Counted from the first letter of the stretch, positions 7,804-15,178 are shown. The stretch: DNA of 30,000 nt from Blautia wexlerae DSM 19850 (GCF_025148125.1 NZ_CP102267.1:1-30000); one strand, 5' to 3'. Translations and numbers: made by a program. Notes: generated from the letters alone by a model not told the origin.

Positions 7804-8256
7804 ATGAGAATAAAAAAAGCAGGAATACTTATTATTGCGGCAGCAATTACATGTACGACACCGGCAGTACCAGCGATGGCAGCAGATACTTCGGAATCTG
7901 TACAGGAGATTATTTCTGATAATGAGATTGATTCTCTTGTATCAGATCCGGACAAAGTAGTTGATATCATTATGTATGTGAAAAATGAGGCAGCAAAACA
8001 GGATATTTCAGATGATCAGATCAGATCGCTGATCCAGACTGCGGAGAGTACTGCAGGAGTTAGCCTTTCGGAGGAAGAAGAGAACAGAATCATAAAGATC
8101 GTTAAACAGATCAAGGATTCTGATATTGATGAGGAACAGCTCAGGAGTGCTGTGACGAAGGCATATGATAAACTGGAAGAAATGGGGATTGGTAAAGAAG
8201 AGGTAAAAGGAATCCTGCATAAACTGGCTGATTTTGCAAAGAGTCTTTTTGAGTAA
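7804..8256 (+). CDS. Small secreted protein resembling the DUF1002 C-terminal region
   Basis: This is a 150-residue exported protein. Seen: a Sec signal peptide (MRIKK, hydrophobic GILIIAAAI, then P-A-V-P-A-M-A) with probable cleavage after Ala26 (A24-M25-A26 motif). An acidic, helical mature part follows, ending EEEENRIIKIVKQIKDSDID and ending in AYDKLEEMGIGKEEVKGILH and LADFAKSLF. The pattern of a helix ending in a Lys-Gln-Ile segment, then AYDKLE, recalls the C-terminal part of DUF1002 proteins (B. subtilis YpuA type), but that family is usually about twice as long, so this would be a short relative. The link is from memory of the pattern, not a search. The start ATG has GGAGG at 7789-7793. 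It has its own promoter, and no clear terminator follows directly. Function unknown. Confidence 0.85.
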   Translation: MRIKKAGILIIAAAITCTTPAVPAMAADTSESVQEIISDNEIDSLVSDPDKVVDIIMYVKNEAAKQDISDDQIRSLIQTAESTAGVSLSEEEENRIIKIVKQIKDSDIDEEQLRSAVTKAYDKLEEMGIGKEEVKGILHKLADFAKSLFE

Positions 8257-8276
8257 AATCTGCTCATTCTCAAATC

Positions 8277-8303
8277 GTAACTGTGAAAAGACGAAATAGT
8301 TAT
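8277..8303 (+). repeat. GTAACTGT-type hairpin element, short variant
   Basis: CGTAACTGT at 8276-8284 matches the start of the elements at 9455 and 16372. GTAACT (8277-8282) can pair with AGTTAT (8298-8303). The middle differs from the other two copies. Confidence 0.4.
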
Positions 8304-8499
8304 GGAAGATTATGTGGGATATACAAGATAGACAAGCATAAAATAAAACAAGAACTATAAATATGTGGTAATTCTATAAAAAAATATTAAAAAATATAAA
8401 ATAATTGTGCAAACAAACGAAAAGTTAACTGCGAGTTCATAATTTATTCATAAATGATTGCTACTATATAGATAGTTCGAAAGAACCTACGAAAGACGT

Positions 8500-8532
8500 T
8501 GTAATGTGTTATCATTACACATAAATTTTTTT
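8500..8532 (+). terminator. Weak intrinsic terminator candidate
   Basis: A 7-bp AT-rich stem, TGTAATG/CATTACA, with a 6-nt loop is followed after 6 nt by seven Ts (8526-8532). It could end transcripts of the secreted-protein gene. The stem is weak and the T-run is displaced. Confidence 0.4.
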
Positions 8533-8542
8533 CATAATAATA

Positions 8543-8566
8543 GCCCCGGTAAACCACTGCCGGGGC
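8543..8566 (-). terminator. GC-rich hairpin downstream of the alarmone synthetase
   Basis: A perfect 7-bp GCCCCGG/CCGGGGC stem (8543-8549/8560-8566) with a 10-nt loop begins 10 bp past the stop codon of the minus-strand gene. Read on the minus strand it is followed by TATTATTATG, a poor T-tract, so it may be a weak terminator or an mRNA 3'-end stabiliser. Confidence 0.6.
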
Positions 8567-8576
8567 ACTCCTCGTT

Positions 8577-9239
8577 TTACGGGGATTTTTTATCTGATAA
8601 TTTTCCATATTTCTGGATTTCATTATTGAGTTCTTCCATGCGGGTATCCAGTTCTGCTACATATCGCGCACATTCTCTTAATTCTTTTGTGATATAGTCA
8701 GGTCCGTCTCCCTCAAATTTGTAATGCATCTTATGCTCCAGAGTCGCCCAGAAATCCTGTGCAACTGTGCGGATCTGAATCTCTACTTTGGTATCAATGA
8801 TACTGTCGGAGAGAAAGACCGGTGTGGTAACCAGCATATGATAACTGCGGTAACCGCTCTTTTTAGGATTTTTCATATAATCACGTCTTGCAAGGATCGT
8901 CAGGTCATTTTGTTTGGAAATCATATCTGCGATCAGATAGATATCAGATGTAAAGGAACAGCTGATACGGATTCCTGCGATGTCATTTACATAGCGTACC
9001 ATGTTCTCGATACTGGATTCATATCCATGTCGTTTCAGTTTTTTTACAATGCTTTCCGGAGTTTTGATTCTGGATTTTACATGTTCGATCGGATTGTATT
9101 TATGTCTGTGCTGAAATTCACCGTTTAGAATATCAATCTTTGTTTCTACCTGTTTAAGGGCAGACTGATAGACAAAAATAACTGTCTCCCAGTCATTCAG
9201 TTCTTTAAAATCCCTCAAGGGGACAGAATCATAATTCAT
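8577..9239 (-). CDS. Small alarmone synthetase, RelQ/YjbM-type (p)ppGpp synthetase
   Basis: This synthetase transfers pyrophosphate from ATP to GDP or GTP to make the stringent-response alarmone. It is a single RelA/SpoT synthetase domain without a hydrolase domain or the C-terminal regulatory TGS/ACT region, so it is a stand-alone small alarmone synthetase of about 220 residues, close to B. subtilis YjbM (RelQ). Seen: RIKTPESIVKKL, VNDIAGIR with the catalytic Asp region, KKSGYRSYH, and VEIQIRTVAQDFWATLEHKMHYK, the family's main signature. I chose ATG 9239 because AGGAAAGGA lies upstream (complement of 9251-9259); a GTG at 9296 would add 19 residues without a ribosome site. It is the only minus-strand gene here and is divergent from the S1-domain gene. 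RelQ versus RelP cannot be settled by eye. Confidence 0.95.
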   Translation of the reverse strand: MNYDSVPLRDFKELNDWETVIFVYQSALKQVETKIDILNGEFQHRHKYNPIEHVKSRIKTPESIVKKLKRHGYESSIENMVRYVNDIAGIRISCSFTSDIYLIADMISKQNDLTILARRDYMKNPKKSGYRSYHMLVTTPVFLSDSIIDTKVEIQIRTVAQDFWATLEHKMHYKFEGDGPDYITKELRECARYVAELDTRMEELNNEIQKYGKLSDKKSP

Positions 9240-9339
9240 GTATAATAATATCCTTTCCTGATACAGGCAGTTCCCCGTTGATTTTTGTAATCTCACAGGG
9301 GACTTGTTTATAGATTTGCTATAGTTGGTTGATGATATT

Positions 9340-9348
9340 ATTGTAACA
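9340..9348 (-). promoter_or_regulatory. Possible extended -10 of the alarmone synthetase promoter
   Basis: On the minus strand TGTTACAAT (complement of 9340-9348) matches an extended -10 box about 100 nt upstream of the start codon. No good -35 is visible. Confidence 0.4.
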
Positions 9349-9391
9349 TATAAATATCTGTTTGTGTGAACTATCTGTATGAAAATTCAGA

Positions 9392-9421
9392 TTTCCATTA
9401 TTAAAGTGATTGTGTTATAAT
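9392..9421 (+). promoter_or_regulatory. Probable promoter for the S1-domain gene
   Basis: A perfect TATAAT (9416-9421) has an extended TG at 9413-9414. A weak -35 TTTCCA (9392-9397) lies 18 bp upstream. The predicted leader of about 95 nt contains the GTAACTGTTCAGTA hairpin element. Confidence 0.65.
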
Positions 9422-9454
9422 GTTTGAAAATAGCTGACATAATATACTCTATTT

Positions 9455-9494
9455 GTAACTGTTCAGTATCCTGTAACAGATGGAGAAGAGTTAC
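9455..9494 (+). repeat. GTAACTGTTCAGTA hairpin element, copy in the S1-gene leader
   Basis: The 14-mer GTAACTGTTCAGTA (9455-9468) is identical to 16372-16385. Here GTAACT (9455-9460) pairs with AGTTAC (9489-9494); an alternative inner pairing is CTGTT (9459-9463) with AACAG (9475-9479). The element sits between the predicted promoter and the ribosome site of the S1-domain gene, so it would be transcribed. Confidence 0.5.
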
Positions 9495-9524
9495 ATTTAT
9501 TCCAGGTAAAGGAGAAAACAGATA

Positions 9525-10433
9525 ATGGCTGAATCAATGAAAGATTACGAAACAGAACTGGAAGCCTCTTTTAAGAAAATTGAAGAAGGGGATATTCTTA
9601 CAGGAACTGTCGTCAGTGTAGATGAAAAAGAAGTTGTGGTAGATTTGAAGTATTATGCGGAAGGCATTATTCCGGCAGAGGATTACAGCAGAGAACCGGG
9701 ATTTTCTTTAAAGGAACAGGTGAATGTGGGAGATGAAGTTTCTGCGACTGTTGTGAGTAAAGACGATGGAAATGGAAATATTCTGTTGTCCAGAACAGAA
9801 GCAGCAGATGTGCTTGCATGGGATAAGCTGAAAGAATTAAAGGATTCAAAAGAAGTAATTGATGTGGTGGTAAAAGGCATTGTAAATGGCGGCGTGATCG
9901 CCTATGTAGAAGGTGTACGTGGATTTATTCCCGCATCAAAGCTTGCCCTGAATTATGTGGAGGATACAAACGAATATCTGAACAAACCAATCCAGGTTCA
10001 GGTTTTCGATATTGATAAAGAAAAAGGAAGATTAATTCTCTCTGCAAAGGAAATATTAAGAGAAAAAGCAGAGGAGGAGAGAAAAACAAAAATCTCCAAT
10101 GTGCAGGTCGGACTTGTAACAGAAGGTGTTGTTGAGAGCTTACAGCCATATGGTGCATTCGTAGATCTGGGAAATGGTCTGTCAGGTCTGGTTCATATTT
10201 CACAGATCTGTGAGAAGAGAATTAAGAAACCATCAGAAGTTCTGACAGTTGGAGATAAAGTAAAGGTAAAAGTAACTGCTGTCAAAGATGGAAAATTAAG
10301 TCTGAGCATCAAAGAGGCAACAGATATGATGGCTAAGGAAATTGAGGAGGAAGTGATCGAGCTTCCAGATTCAAAGGAAGAGGCTTCCACATCTCTTGGC
10401 GCACTTTTTGCAAACATTAAATTAGATAATTGA
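9525..10433 (+). CDS. Three-domain S1 RNA-binding protein (RpsA/YpfD-like)
   Basis: This 302-residue protein has three S1 (OB-fold) repeats, at about residues 17-90 (GDILTGTVVSVDEKEVVVDL), 103-172 (VIDVVVKGIVNGGVIAYVEG) and 188-262 (VGLVTEGVVESLQPYGAFVDL). It ends in an acidic tail. The third repeat is the most canonical. Such proteins are usually annotated as ribosomal protein S1 homologues in Firmicutes. They bind RNA, but the short forms are not equivalent to the six-repeat E. coli S1, and a general translation-initiation role is not established. ATG 9525 follows AAAGGAG (9508-9514). It starts a row of same-strand genes to 13306, with 13 bp to the pyrophosphatase gene. Confidence 0.93.
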   Translation: MAESMKDYETELEASFKKIEEGDILTGTVVSVDEKEVVVDLKYYAEGIIPAEDYSREPGFSLKEQVNVGDEVSATVVSKDDGNGNILLSRTEAADVLAWDKLKELKDSKEVIDVVVKGIVNGGVIAYVEGVRGFIPASKLALNYVEDTNEYLNKPIQVQVFDIDKEKGRLILSAKEILREKAEEERKTKISNVQVGLVTEGVVESLQPYGAFVDLGNGLSGLVHISQICEKRIKKPSEVLTVGDKVKVKVTAVKDGKLSLSIKEATDMMAKEIEEEVIELPDSKEEASTSLGALFANIKLDN

Positions 10434-10446
10434 GGTTAGAATCTGT

Positions 10447-12117
10447 ATGAGAAATCAGGAAAAAATATTTGTAATAGGTCACAAGAATCCGGATACGGAT
10501 TCCATCTGTTCAGCAATTGCCTATGCGGACATCAAAAACAGGACTTCTCAGAAGGTGAAATACATTCCAAAGCGTGCAGGACAGATCAATGAAGAGACAG
10601 AATATGTGTTAAATCGTTTCGGCATGCAGCCGCCGGGATATCTGTCTAACATTGGAACACAGATAAAAGATATGGATATCCGTATGAGTCCGGAAGCTGA
10701 TAAGAGTATGTCCCTGAAAAATGCATGGGATCTGATGATGGAGAAAAGTATCGTATCTCTTCCGATCAGAGACAGAGAAGGACAGCTGGAAGGTCTGATC
10801 ACAATCGGTGATATTGCTAAGACTTATATGGATACAACGGACAGTTATCTGCTGTCAAGAGCGAAGACACAGTACAGAAGAATTGCCGAGACAATTGCAG
10901 GTACCGTAGTAGAGGGAAATGAGCATGGATATTTTACAAAAGGAAAAGTTCTGGTGGGAACTGCAAATCCGGAAATGCTCAAAGCCTATATTGAATCGGA
11001 TGACCTGATAATCATGGGAGACAGAGAAGAGGATCATCTTCAGGCGATTGCTCAGAATGTTAGCTGTATTATCGTTGGTATGGGAATTGAAGTCAGCGAA
11101 AAGGTGATAAAGCTTGCTCATGAGAGAGAAATTGTAATTATTATGTCTCCGTATGATACATTTACGATCGCAAGACTGATCAATCAGAGTATTCCTGTAC
11201 GGTATATTATGAAAACAGATAATCTGGTTACTTTTAATACAGAGGATTTTACGGATGATATTCAGAATGAGATGATCAAACACCGTCATCGTGCGTTCCC
11301 TGTAATTAACAAAAAGGGAAAATGTATCGGAACAATTTCCCGAAGAAATTTTCTGGATATGCACAGGAAAAAAGTAGCACTTGTGGACCATAATGAGAAA
11401 GATCAGGCAGTTGACAATATCGATAAAGCTGAAATCGTGGAGATTATCGACCATCATAAACTGGGGTCTCTGGAAACTATGGTACCGATTTCTTTCAGAA
11501 ATCAGCCGGTCGGATGTACAGCAACGATTCTGTATGAAATGTATGGGGAGCAGAAGCTTGAGATTTCACCGAGTATTGCGGGGCTTCTCTGTGCTGCGAT
11601 TATTTCAGATACACTGATGTTTCGTTCACCTACCTGCACATTATCTGACAAGATGGCGGCAGGTGCGCTGGCACTTATTGCAGGAATCAATATTGAGCAG
11701 TTTGCAAAAGAGATGTTTAAAGCAGGAAGTAACCTGAAAGACAAATCACCGGAAGAAATTTTCTATCAGGATTATAAGAAATTTATTGCTGAGGATGAGA
11801 TCAACTTTGGTGTTGGACAGATCAGTTCTATGGACAGCGATGAGCTGGCAGAAATCAAAGAGCGTCTGGTTCCGTTTATGGTCAGCGAGTGTGGCCGTCA
11901 TGGTGTCACCCGCGTATTCTTTATGCTTACCAATATTATTGAGGAATCTACAGAGCTTCTCTATTATGGTGAGGGAAGTGAGGAAATGGCACGTATTGCT
12001 TTCCATATGGAGCCAAAGGATGGTGTATTTGATCTGAAAGGCGTTGTTTCACGTAAGAAACAGCTGATTCCGGCACTTATGGAAGCTGCACAGGCCGGAC
12101 AGAACGATTACAACTGA
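10447..12117 (+). CDS. ppaC: Manganese-dependent (family II) inorganic pyrophosphatase with CBS-DRTGG regulatory insert
   Basis: This enzyme hydrolyses pyrophosphate to phosphate, pulling biosynthetic reactions forward. The 556-residue protein is a DHH-family enzyme: the metal-binding GHKNPDTDS at residues 11-19, VDHNE from D314, IIDHHKLG with D335-H336-H337, then a DHHA2 domain to the end. Between the first motif and D314 is a long insert of about 240 residues with two CBS segments (around 75-125 and 245-305) flanking a DRTGG domain. That is the layout of nucleotide-regulated CBS-PPases, which are inhibited by AMP/ADP and activated by ATP or diadenosine polyphosphates (family knowledge). Catalytic residues appear intact. 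The ribosome site GAGG overlaps the stop codon of the S1 gene, suggesting coupled translation. The symbol is by family. Confidence 0.95.
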   Translation: MRNQEKIFVIGHKNPDTDSICSAIAYADIKNRTSQKVKYIPKRAGQINEETEYVLNRFGMQPPGYLSNIGTQIKDMDIRMSPEADKSMSLKNAWDLMMEKSIVSLPIRDREGQLEGLITIGDIAKTYMDTTDSYLLSRAKTQYRRIAETIAGTVVEGNEHGYFTKGKVLVGTANPEMLKAYIESDDLIIMGDREEDHLQAIAQNVSCIIVGMGIEVSEKVIKLAHEREIVIIMSPYDTFTIARLINQSIPVRYIMKTDNLVTFNTEDFTDDIQNEMIKHRHRAFPVINKKGKCIGTISRRNFLDMHRKKVALVDHNEKDQAVDNIDKAEIVEIIDHHKLGSLETMVPISFRNQPVGCTATILYEMYGEQKLEISPSIAGLLCAAIISDTLMFRSPTCTLSDKMAAGALALIAGINIEQFAKEMFKAGSNLKDKSPEEIFYQDYKKFIAEDEINFGVGQISSMDSDELAEIKERLVPFMVSECGRHGVTRVFFMLTNIIEESTELLYYGEGSEEMARIAFHMEPKDGVFDLKGVVSRKKQLIPALMEAAQAGQNDYN

Positions 12118-12151
12118 TGGCAGCAGACAGAATAGCTGAGGATAATAAGAA

Positions 12152-12742
12152 ATGGAAAAAGAAACCTGGAAAGCAGGAAATATGCTTTATCCACTTCCGG
12201 CAGTTATGGTAAGTGTTTCTGACGGAGAGGGGAATGACAATATTATTACAGTTGCATGGGCAGGAACTGTCTGCACGAATCCGCCGATGGTGTCTATTTC
12301 TGTGCGACCATCCCGTTTTTCCTATGATATGCTCAGAAAGACGGGAGAATTTGTAATAAATCTGACAACAGAAAAACTGGCATATGCAACGGATTACTGT
12401 GGAGTCCGTTCAGGCAGGGATGTTGATAAATTTAAAGAAATGAAGCTTACCAAAGAGAAGGCGGATTTTGTGAAAGTTCCCATGATCGCAGAATCTCCGG
12501 TGAGTATTGAATGCAAAGTAAGGCAGGTTCTGGAATTGGGTTCCCACCATATGTTTCTGGCGGATGTGCTTGCAGTTCATGCTGATACGCAGTATATGGA
12601 CGAGAAGAAGAAATTTCATCTGAATGATGCGAAACCTCTGGTGTATTCTCATGGTGAATATCTGGGAATTGGTAAAAAACTGGGAACATTTGGATACAGC
12701 GTTAAAAAAAAGAAGAAAAAATCCGGAAAAAAGAAACAGTAA
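12152..12742 (+). CDS. Flavin reductase-like FMN-binding protein
   Basis: This 196-residue protein belongs to the flavin-reductase-like (flavoredoxin) split-barrel group. It has an N-terminal GNMLYPLPAVMVSV, then NIITVAWAGTVCTNPPMVSISV, RPSRFSYDMLRKTGEFVINL and a HHMFLADVLAVHAD region, all typical of this FMN-binding fold. Members bind FMN and serve as electron carriers or NAD(P)H:flavin reductases; the partner here is unknown. The C-terminus is an unusual lysine-rich tail (VKKKKKKSGKKKQ) encoded by long A runs (12704-12736), not needed for the fold. The gene lies 34 bp after the pyrophosphatase gene and 51 bp before the shikimate-kinase-like gene, in a probable operon with no obvious common theme. 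Confidence 0.9.
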   Translation: MEKETWKAGNMLYPLPAVMVSVSDGEGNDNIITVAWAGTVCTNPPMVSISVRPSRFSYDMLRKTGEFVINLTTEKLAYATDYCGVRSGRDVDKFKEMKLTKEKADFVKVPMIAESPVSIECKVRQVLELGSHHMFLADVLAVHADTQYMDEKKKFHLNDAKPLVYSHGEYLGIGKKLGTFGYSVKKKKKKSGKKKQ

Positions 12743-12793
12743 TTCGCAATTTGCAGACGCAGGCAATGTATGATAAAATGAAAGGACATAAAC

Positions 12794-13306
12794 ATGAATA
12801 ATGTGACATTAATAGGAATGCCCGGTTCAGGGAAAAGTACAATAGGAGTTATTCTTGCAAAAGCATTGAGATATGAATTTCTGGATTCGGATCTTCTGAT
12901 ACAGAAACAGGAGAAAAGAAAGCTTTCAGAGATCATAGAGCAGGACGGACCGGAAAAATTTAAGGAAATTGAAAATCAGGTTAATGCAGACATTCATGTG
13001 ACAGATACGGTCATTGCACCCGGCGGAAGTGTTATTTACTGTGATGAGGCAATGGAACATCTGAAGTCTATAGGTAAGGTTATATATCTTAAATTATCAC
13101 TGGAATCTTTATCCAAAAGACTGGGAAATCTGAAAGGCCGCGGAGTTCTGTTAAAGGACGGTCAGAGCCTGAAAGATCTGTATGAGGAACGTGTACCTCT
13201 GTACGAGAAATATGCAGATATTACCATTGATGAAGAGGGGAAAGATTTGGATGAAAGTCTTCGGGCAATTCTGGAGATAATACATATCAAAGAGCAGGGA
13301 AAGTGA
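12794..13306 (+). CDS. Shikimate kinase-like P-loop kinase with altered substrate residues
   Basis: This 170-residue protein matches shikimate kinase in fold and length: Walker A GMPGSGKST (8-16), FLDSD (D31/D33, the substrate-binding Asp position), a lid segment GRGVLL, and EERVPLY with the conserved substrate-contacting Arg. Shikimate kinase phosphorylates shikimate in the chorismate pathway. Two usually invariant substrate residues differ: Lys57 (FKEIE) replaces the Arg of FRxxE, and the GGG motif is GGS (77-79). The lid is RGVLL rather than RPLL. It may still be AroK, but a related substrate is possible. No other chorismate-pathway gene is nearby. The start has AAAGGA at 12781-12786. A possible extended -10, TGATAAAAT (12771-12779), lies just upstream. 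Confidence 0.8.
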   Translation: MNNVTLIGMPGSGKSTIGVILAKALRYEFLDSDLLIQKQEKRKLSEIIEQDGPEKFKEIENQVNADIHVTDTVIAPGGSVIYCDEAMEHLKSIGKVIYLKLSLESLSKRLGNLKGRGVLLKDGQSLKDLYEERVPLYEKYADITIDEEGKDLDESLRAILEIIHIKEQGK

Positions 13307-13347
13307 TTATTACAGCTCGGGAAAAGGACAGTGGTAAATAATTTTTG

Positions 13348-13375
13348 TTTACAAATGATAAATATATGATATAAT
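13348..13375 (+). promoter_or_regulatory. Promoter of murA
   Basis: TTTACA (13348-13353), a 16-bp spacer and a perfect TATAAT (13370-13375) with extended TG at 13367-13368. The predicted leader is about 140 nt with no clear riboswitch or terminator. Confidence 0.75.
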
Positions 13376-13522
13376 ATACAACTGACTTTAAAATAGGATG
13401 ATCGTTTAGTATAAACATATATGCATTTGAAACAGAAGTTACATGTTCGCAGAAAACGAAAAACAGAGTGAACAGTGACCATTAATTCTGCTCATGGAGT
13501 GAAAATAAATAAGAGGTGTGAT

Positions 13523-14815
13523 ATGGAACAGTATGTTATAAAAGGAGGCAACCCTTTAGTCGGTGAAGTTGAGATTGCCGGTGCCAAGAATGCGGCACTT
13601 GCTATTCTTGCAGCAGCCATAATGACTGATGAGACGATTCTGATAGAGAATTTGCCGGATGTAAGGGATATCAATGTATTGCTTGAAGCGATCGCTGGTA
13701 TTGGAGCACAGGTAGACCGTATTGATAAATCTACTGTGAAGATTAACGGATCTACAATTGGAGATGTAAGTGTTGATTATGAATATATCAAGAAGATCAG
13801 AGCTTCCTACTATCTGCTGGGAGCACTTCTTGGTAAGTATAAACATGCAGAGGTACCGCTTCCAGGTGGATGCAACATCGGAAGCCGTCCGATCGACCAG
13901 CATCTGAAGGGATTCAGAGCGCTTGGTGCAGATGTAGATATCATGCATGGAGCAATTGTTGCGAAAGCAGATGAACTTCATGGAAGCCATATTTTCCTTG
14001 ACGTTGTCTCTGTAGGTGCAACGATCAATATTATGATGGCAGCCTCATTGGCTCCGGGACGTACTATTTTGGAAAATGCCGCAAGAGAACCGCATGTAGT
14101 TGACGTTGCCAACTTCCTGAACAGTATGGGGGCAAATATTAAAGGTGCAGGTACAGATGTGATCCGTATTAAAGGTGTGGAGAAGCTCCACCGTACAGAG
14201 TATTCTATTATTCCGGATCAGATCGAGGCAGGTACATTTATGTTTGCTGCGGCAGCAACAGGCGGAGATGTAACAGTTAAGAATGTAATTCCGAAGCATC
14301 TGGAAGCAACTACGGCTAAACTTGAAGAAATTGGATGTGAGGTTGAGGAATTTGATGATGCAGTTCGTGTACGTGCACCAAAGAGACTTCACCGTACTCA
14401 TGTAAAGACTCTTCCATATCCCGGATATCCTACAGATATGCAGCCACAGATTGCTGTAACTCTGGCACTTGCAGAGGGAACCAGTATTGTAACAGAGAGT
14501 ATTTTTGAGAACAGATTCAAGTATGCGGACGAACTTTCACGTATGGGAGCAAACATCAAAGTTGAGGGAAATTCAGCAATTATTGATGGTGTGAAGAAGC
14601 TTACAGGTGCGAGAGTAAGTGCACCGGATCTGCGTGCAGGTGCAGCCCTGGTGATCGCAGGTCTTGCAGCAGATGGAATCACAGTTGTTGATGATATCGT
14701 ATATATCCAGAGAGGATACGAGAATTTTGAAGATAAGCTGAGATCTCTCGGTGCTGAGATTGAGAGAGTATCCAATGAGAAAGAAATCCAGAAATTCCGT
14801 CTCAGGGTGGGATGA
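13523..14815 (+). CDS. murA: UDP-N-acetylglucosamine 1-carboxyvinyltransferase MurA
   Basis: MurA catalyses the first committed step of peptidoglycan synthesis, adding enolpyruvate from PEP to UDP-GlcNAc in the cytoplasm; it is the fosfomycin target. Seen: GAKNAALAILAAA near the N-terminus (the Lys-Asn of the UDP-GlcNAc site), the catalytic-loop cysteine in PGGCNIGSRPIDQHLKG (Cys present, the fosfomycin-sensitive form), and the paired inside-out alpha/beta barrel layout ending in LRAGAALVIAGLAADG. I chose ATG 13523 after AGAGGTG (13512-13518), giving 430 residues, a normal length. An in-frame ATG at 13475 would add 16 residues and lacks a ribosome site. Many Firmicutes carry two MurA paralogues; I cannot tell which this is. 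It has its own promoter. Confidence 0.97.
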   Translation: MEQYVIKGGNPLVGEVEIAGAKNAALAILAAAIMTDETILIENLPDVRDINVLLEAIAGIGAQVDRIDKSTVKINGSTIGDVSVDYEYIKKIRASYYLLGALLGKYKHAEVPLPGGCNIGSRPIDQHLKGFRALGADVDIMHGAIVAKADELHGSHIFLDVVSVGATINIMMAASLAPGRTILENAAREPHVVDVANFLNSMGANIKGAGTDVIRIKGVEKLHRTEYSIIPDQIEAGTFMFAAAATGGDVTVKNVIPKHLEATTAKLEEIGCEVEEFDDAVRVRAPKRLHRTHVKTLPYPGYPTDMQPQIAVTLALAEGTSIVTESIFENRFKYADELSRMGANIKVEGNSAIIDGVKKLTGARVSAPDLRAGAALVIAGLAADGITVVDDIVYIQRGYENFEDKLRSLGAEIERVSNEKEIQKFRLRVG

Positions 14816-14836
14816 TAAAAAATACCAAAAAATTAC

Positions 14837-14863
14837 TTGACATTTGTAAGGGTTAAGTATATT
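14837..14863 (+). promoter_or_regulatory. Promoter of the metK riboswitch leader
   Basis: A perfect -35 TTGACA (14837-14842) precedes TATATT (14858-14863, spacer 15) or TATTGT (14860-14865, spacer 17). Transcription would start about 45 nt before the riboswitch. It lies right after the murA stop, with no terminator visible between. Confidence 0.65.
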
Positions 14864-14912
14864 GTATGGTATGCAGCAATCTTAATTAATGCAAGTTAAT
14901 AATTAGTAATAG

Positions 14913-15016
14913 CCTTTTATTCAGAGTGGTGGAGATACAAAGGATCTGCGAAGCCACGGCAACCCCTGTTTGTGTAGGAAGGTGCCAACCTGAGCGAGTG
15001 ATCGAACAATAAGAGG
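14913..15016 (+). ncRNA. SAM-I (S-box) riboswitch upstream of metK
   Basis: The closing helix P1 is formed by CCTTTTATT (14913-14921) and AATAAGAGG (15008-15016). The interior carries the S-box core: AGAGTGGTGGAGA (14923-14935), GAAGCCACGGCAACC (14950-14964) and GGTGCCAACCT (14981-14991). GTGG/CCAC of helix P2 can be drawn. S-box RNAs bind S-adenosylmethionine and switch off methionine and SAM synthesis genes; metK lies just downstream, and an intrinsic terminator follows P1. When SAM is bound, P1 should stabilise and let the terminator at 15034 form. Confidence 0.93.
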
Positions 15017-15033
15017 ATTGTTGAGATAATCAG

Positions 15034-15064
15034 ACAGTCCGATTACTTCGGGCTGTTTCTTTTT
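15034..15064 (+). terminator. Riboswitch-controlled terminator
   Basis: A 9-bp stem (15034-15042 with 15048-15056, core CAGTCCG/CGGGCTG including a G-T pair) and a T-rich tail TTTCTTTTT lie 17 nt after P1 of the SAM riboswitch. It is the expected expression platform for transcription attenuation of metK. Confidence 0.88.
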
Positions 15065-15178
15065 GTTAACGGAAAAGTATCAGCGGAGAGAAATAATCTG
15101 TTGATACAGTACATAAATGGCTGCGGGTTATTCTGCGGTCGGGAAACAATTGTAAATGAATAAAAAAAGGAGAACACA

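Larger units (their letters stand above)
8257..8542. other. AT-rich intergenic region with small hairpins
   Basis: About 285 bp without a convincing gene between a + strand gene and the 3' end of a - strand gene. It is very A-rich at 8340-8405. It contains one GTAACTGT element (8277-8303), a GTTC-GAAA-GAAC tetraloop-like hairpin near 8474-8485, and a TGTAATG/CATTACA stem (8500-8506/8513-8519) followed by a seven-T run (8526-8532). The last looks like a weak terminator for + strand transcription arriving from 7804-8256. I see no strong promoter for a separate RNA. Confidence 0.5.

Noticed and set aside
8431..8532. Small RNA gene between a TACTAT box and the T-run at 8526
   Set aside because: The promoter has no -35 at a usable distance and no conserved RNA structure is apparent. 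Listed only as an AT-rich gap with a weak terminator.
13475..13522. Upstream start for murA at ATG 13475
   Set aside because: No ribosome site; the MEQYVIKGGNPL start at 13523 matches the family and has AGAGGTG.
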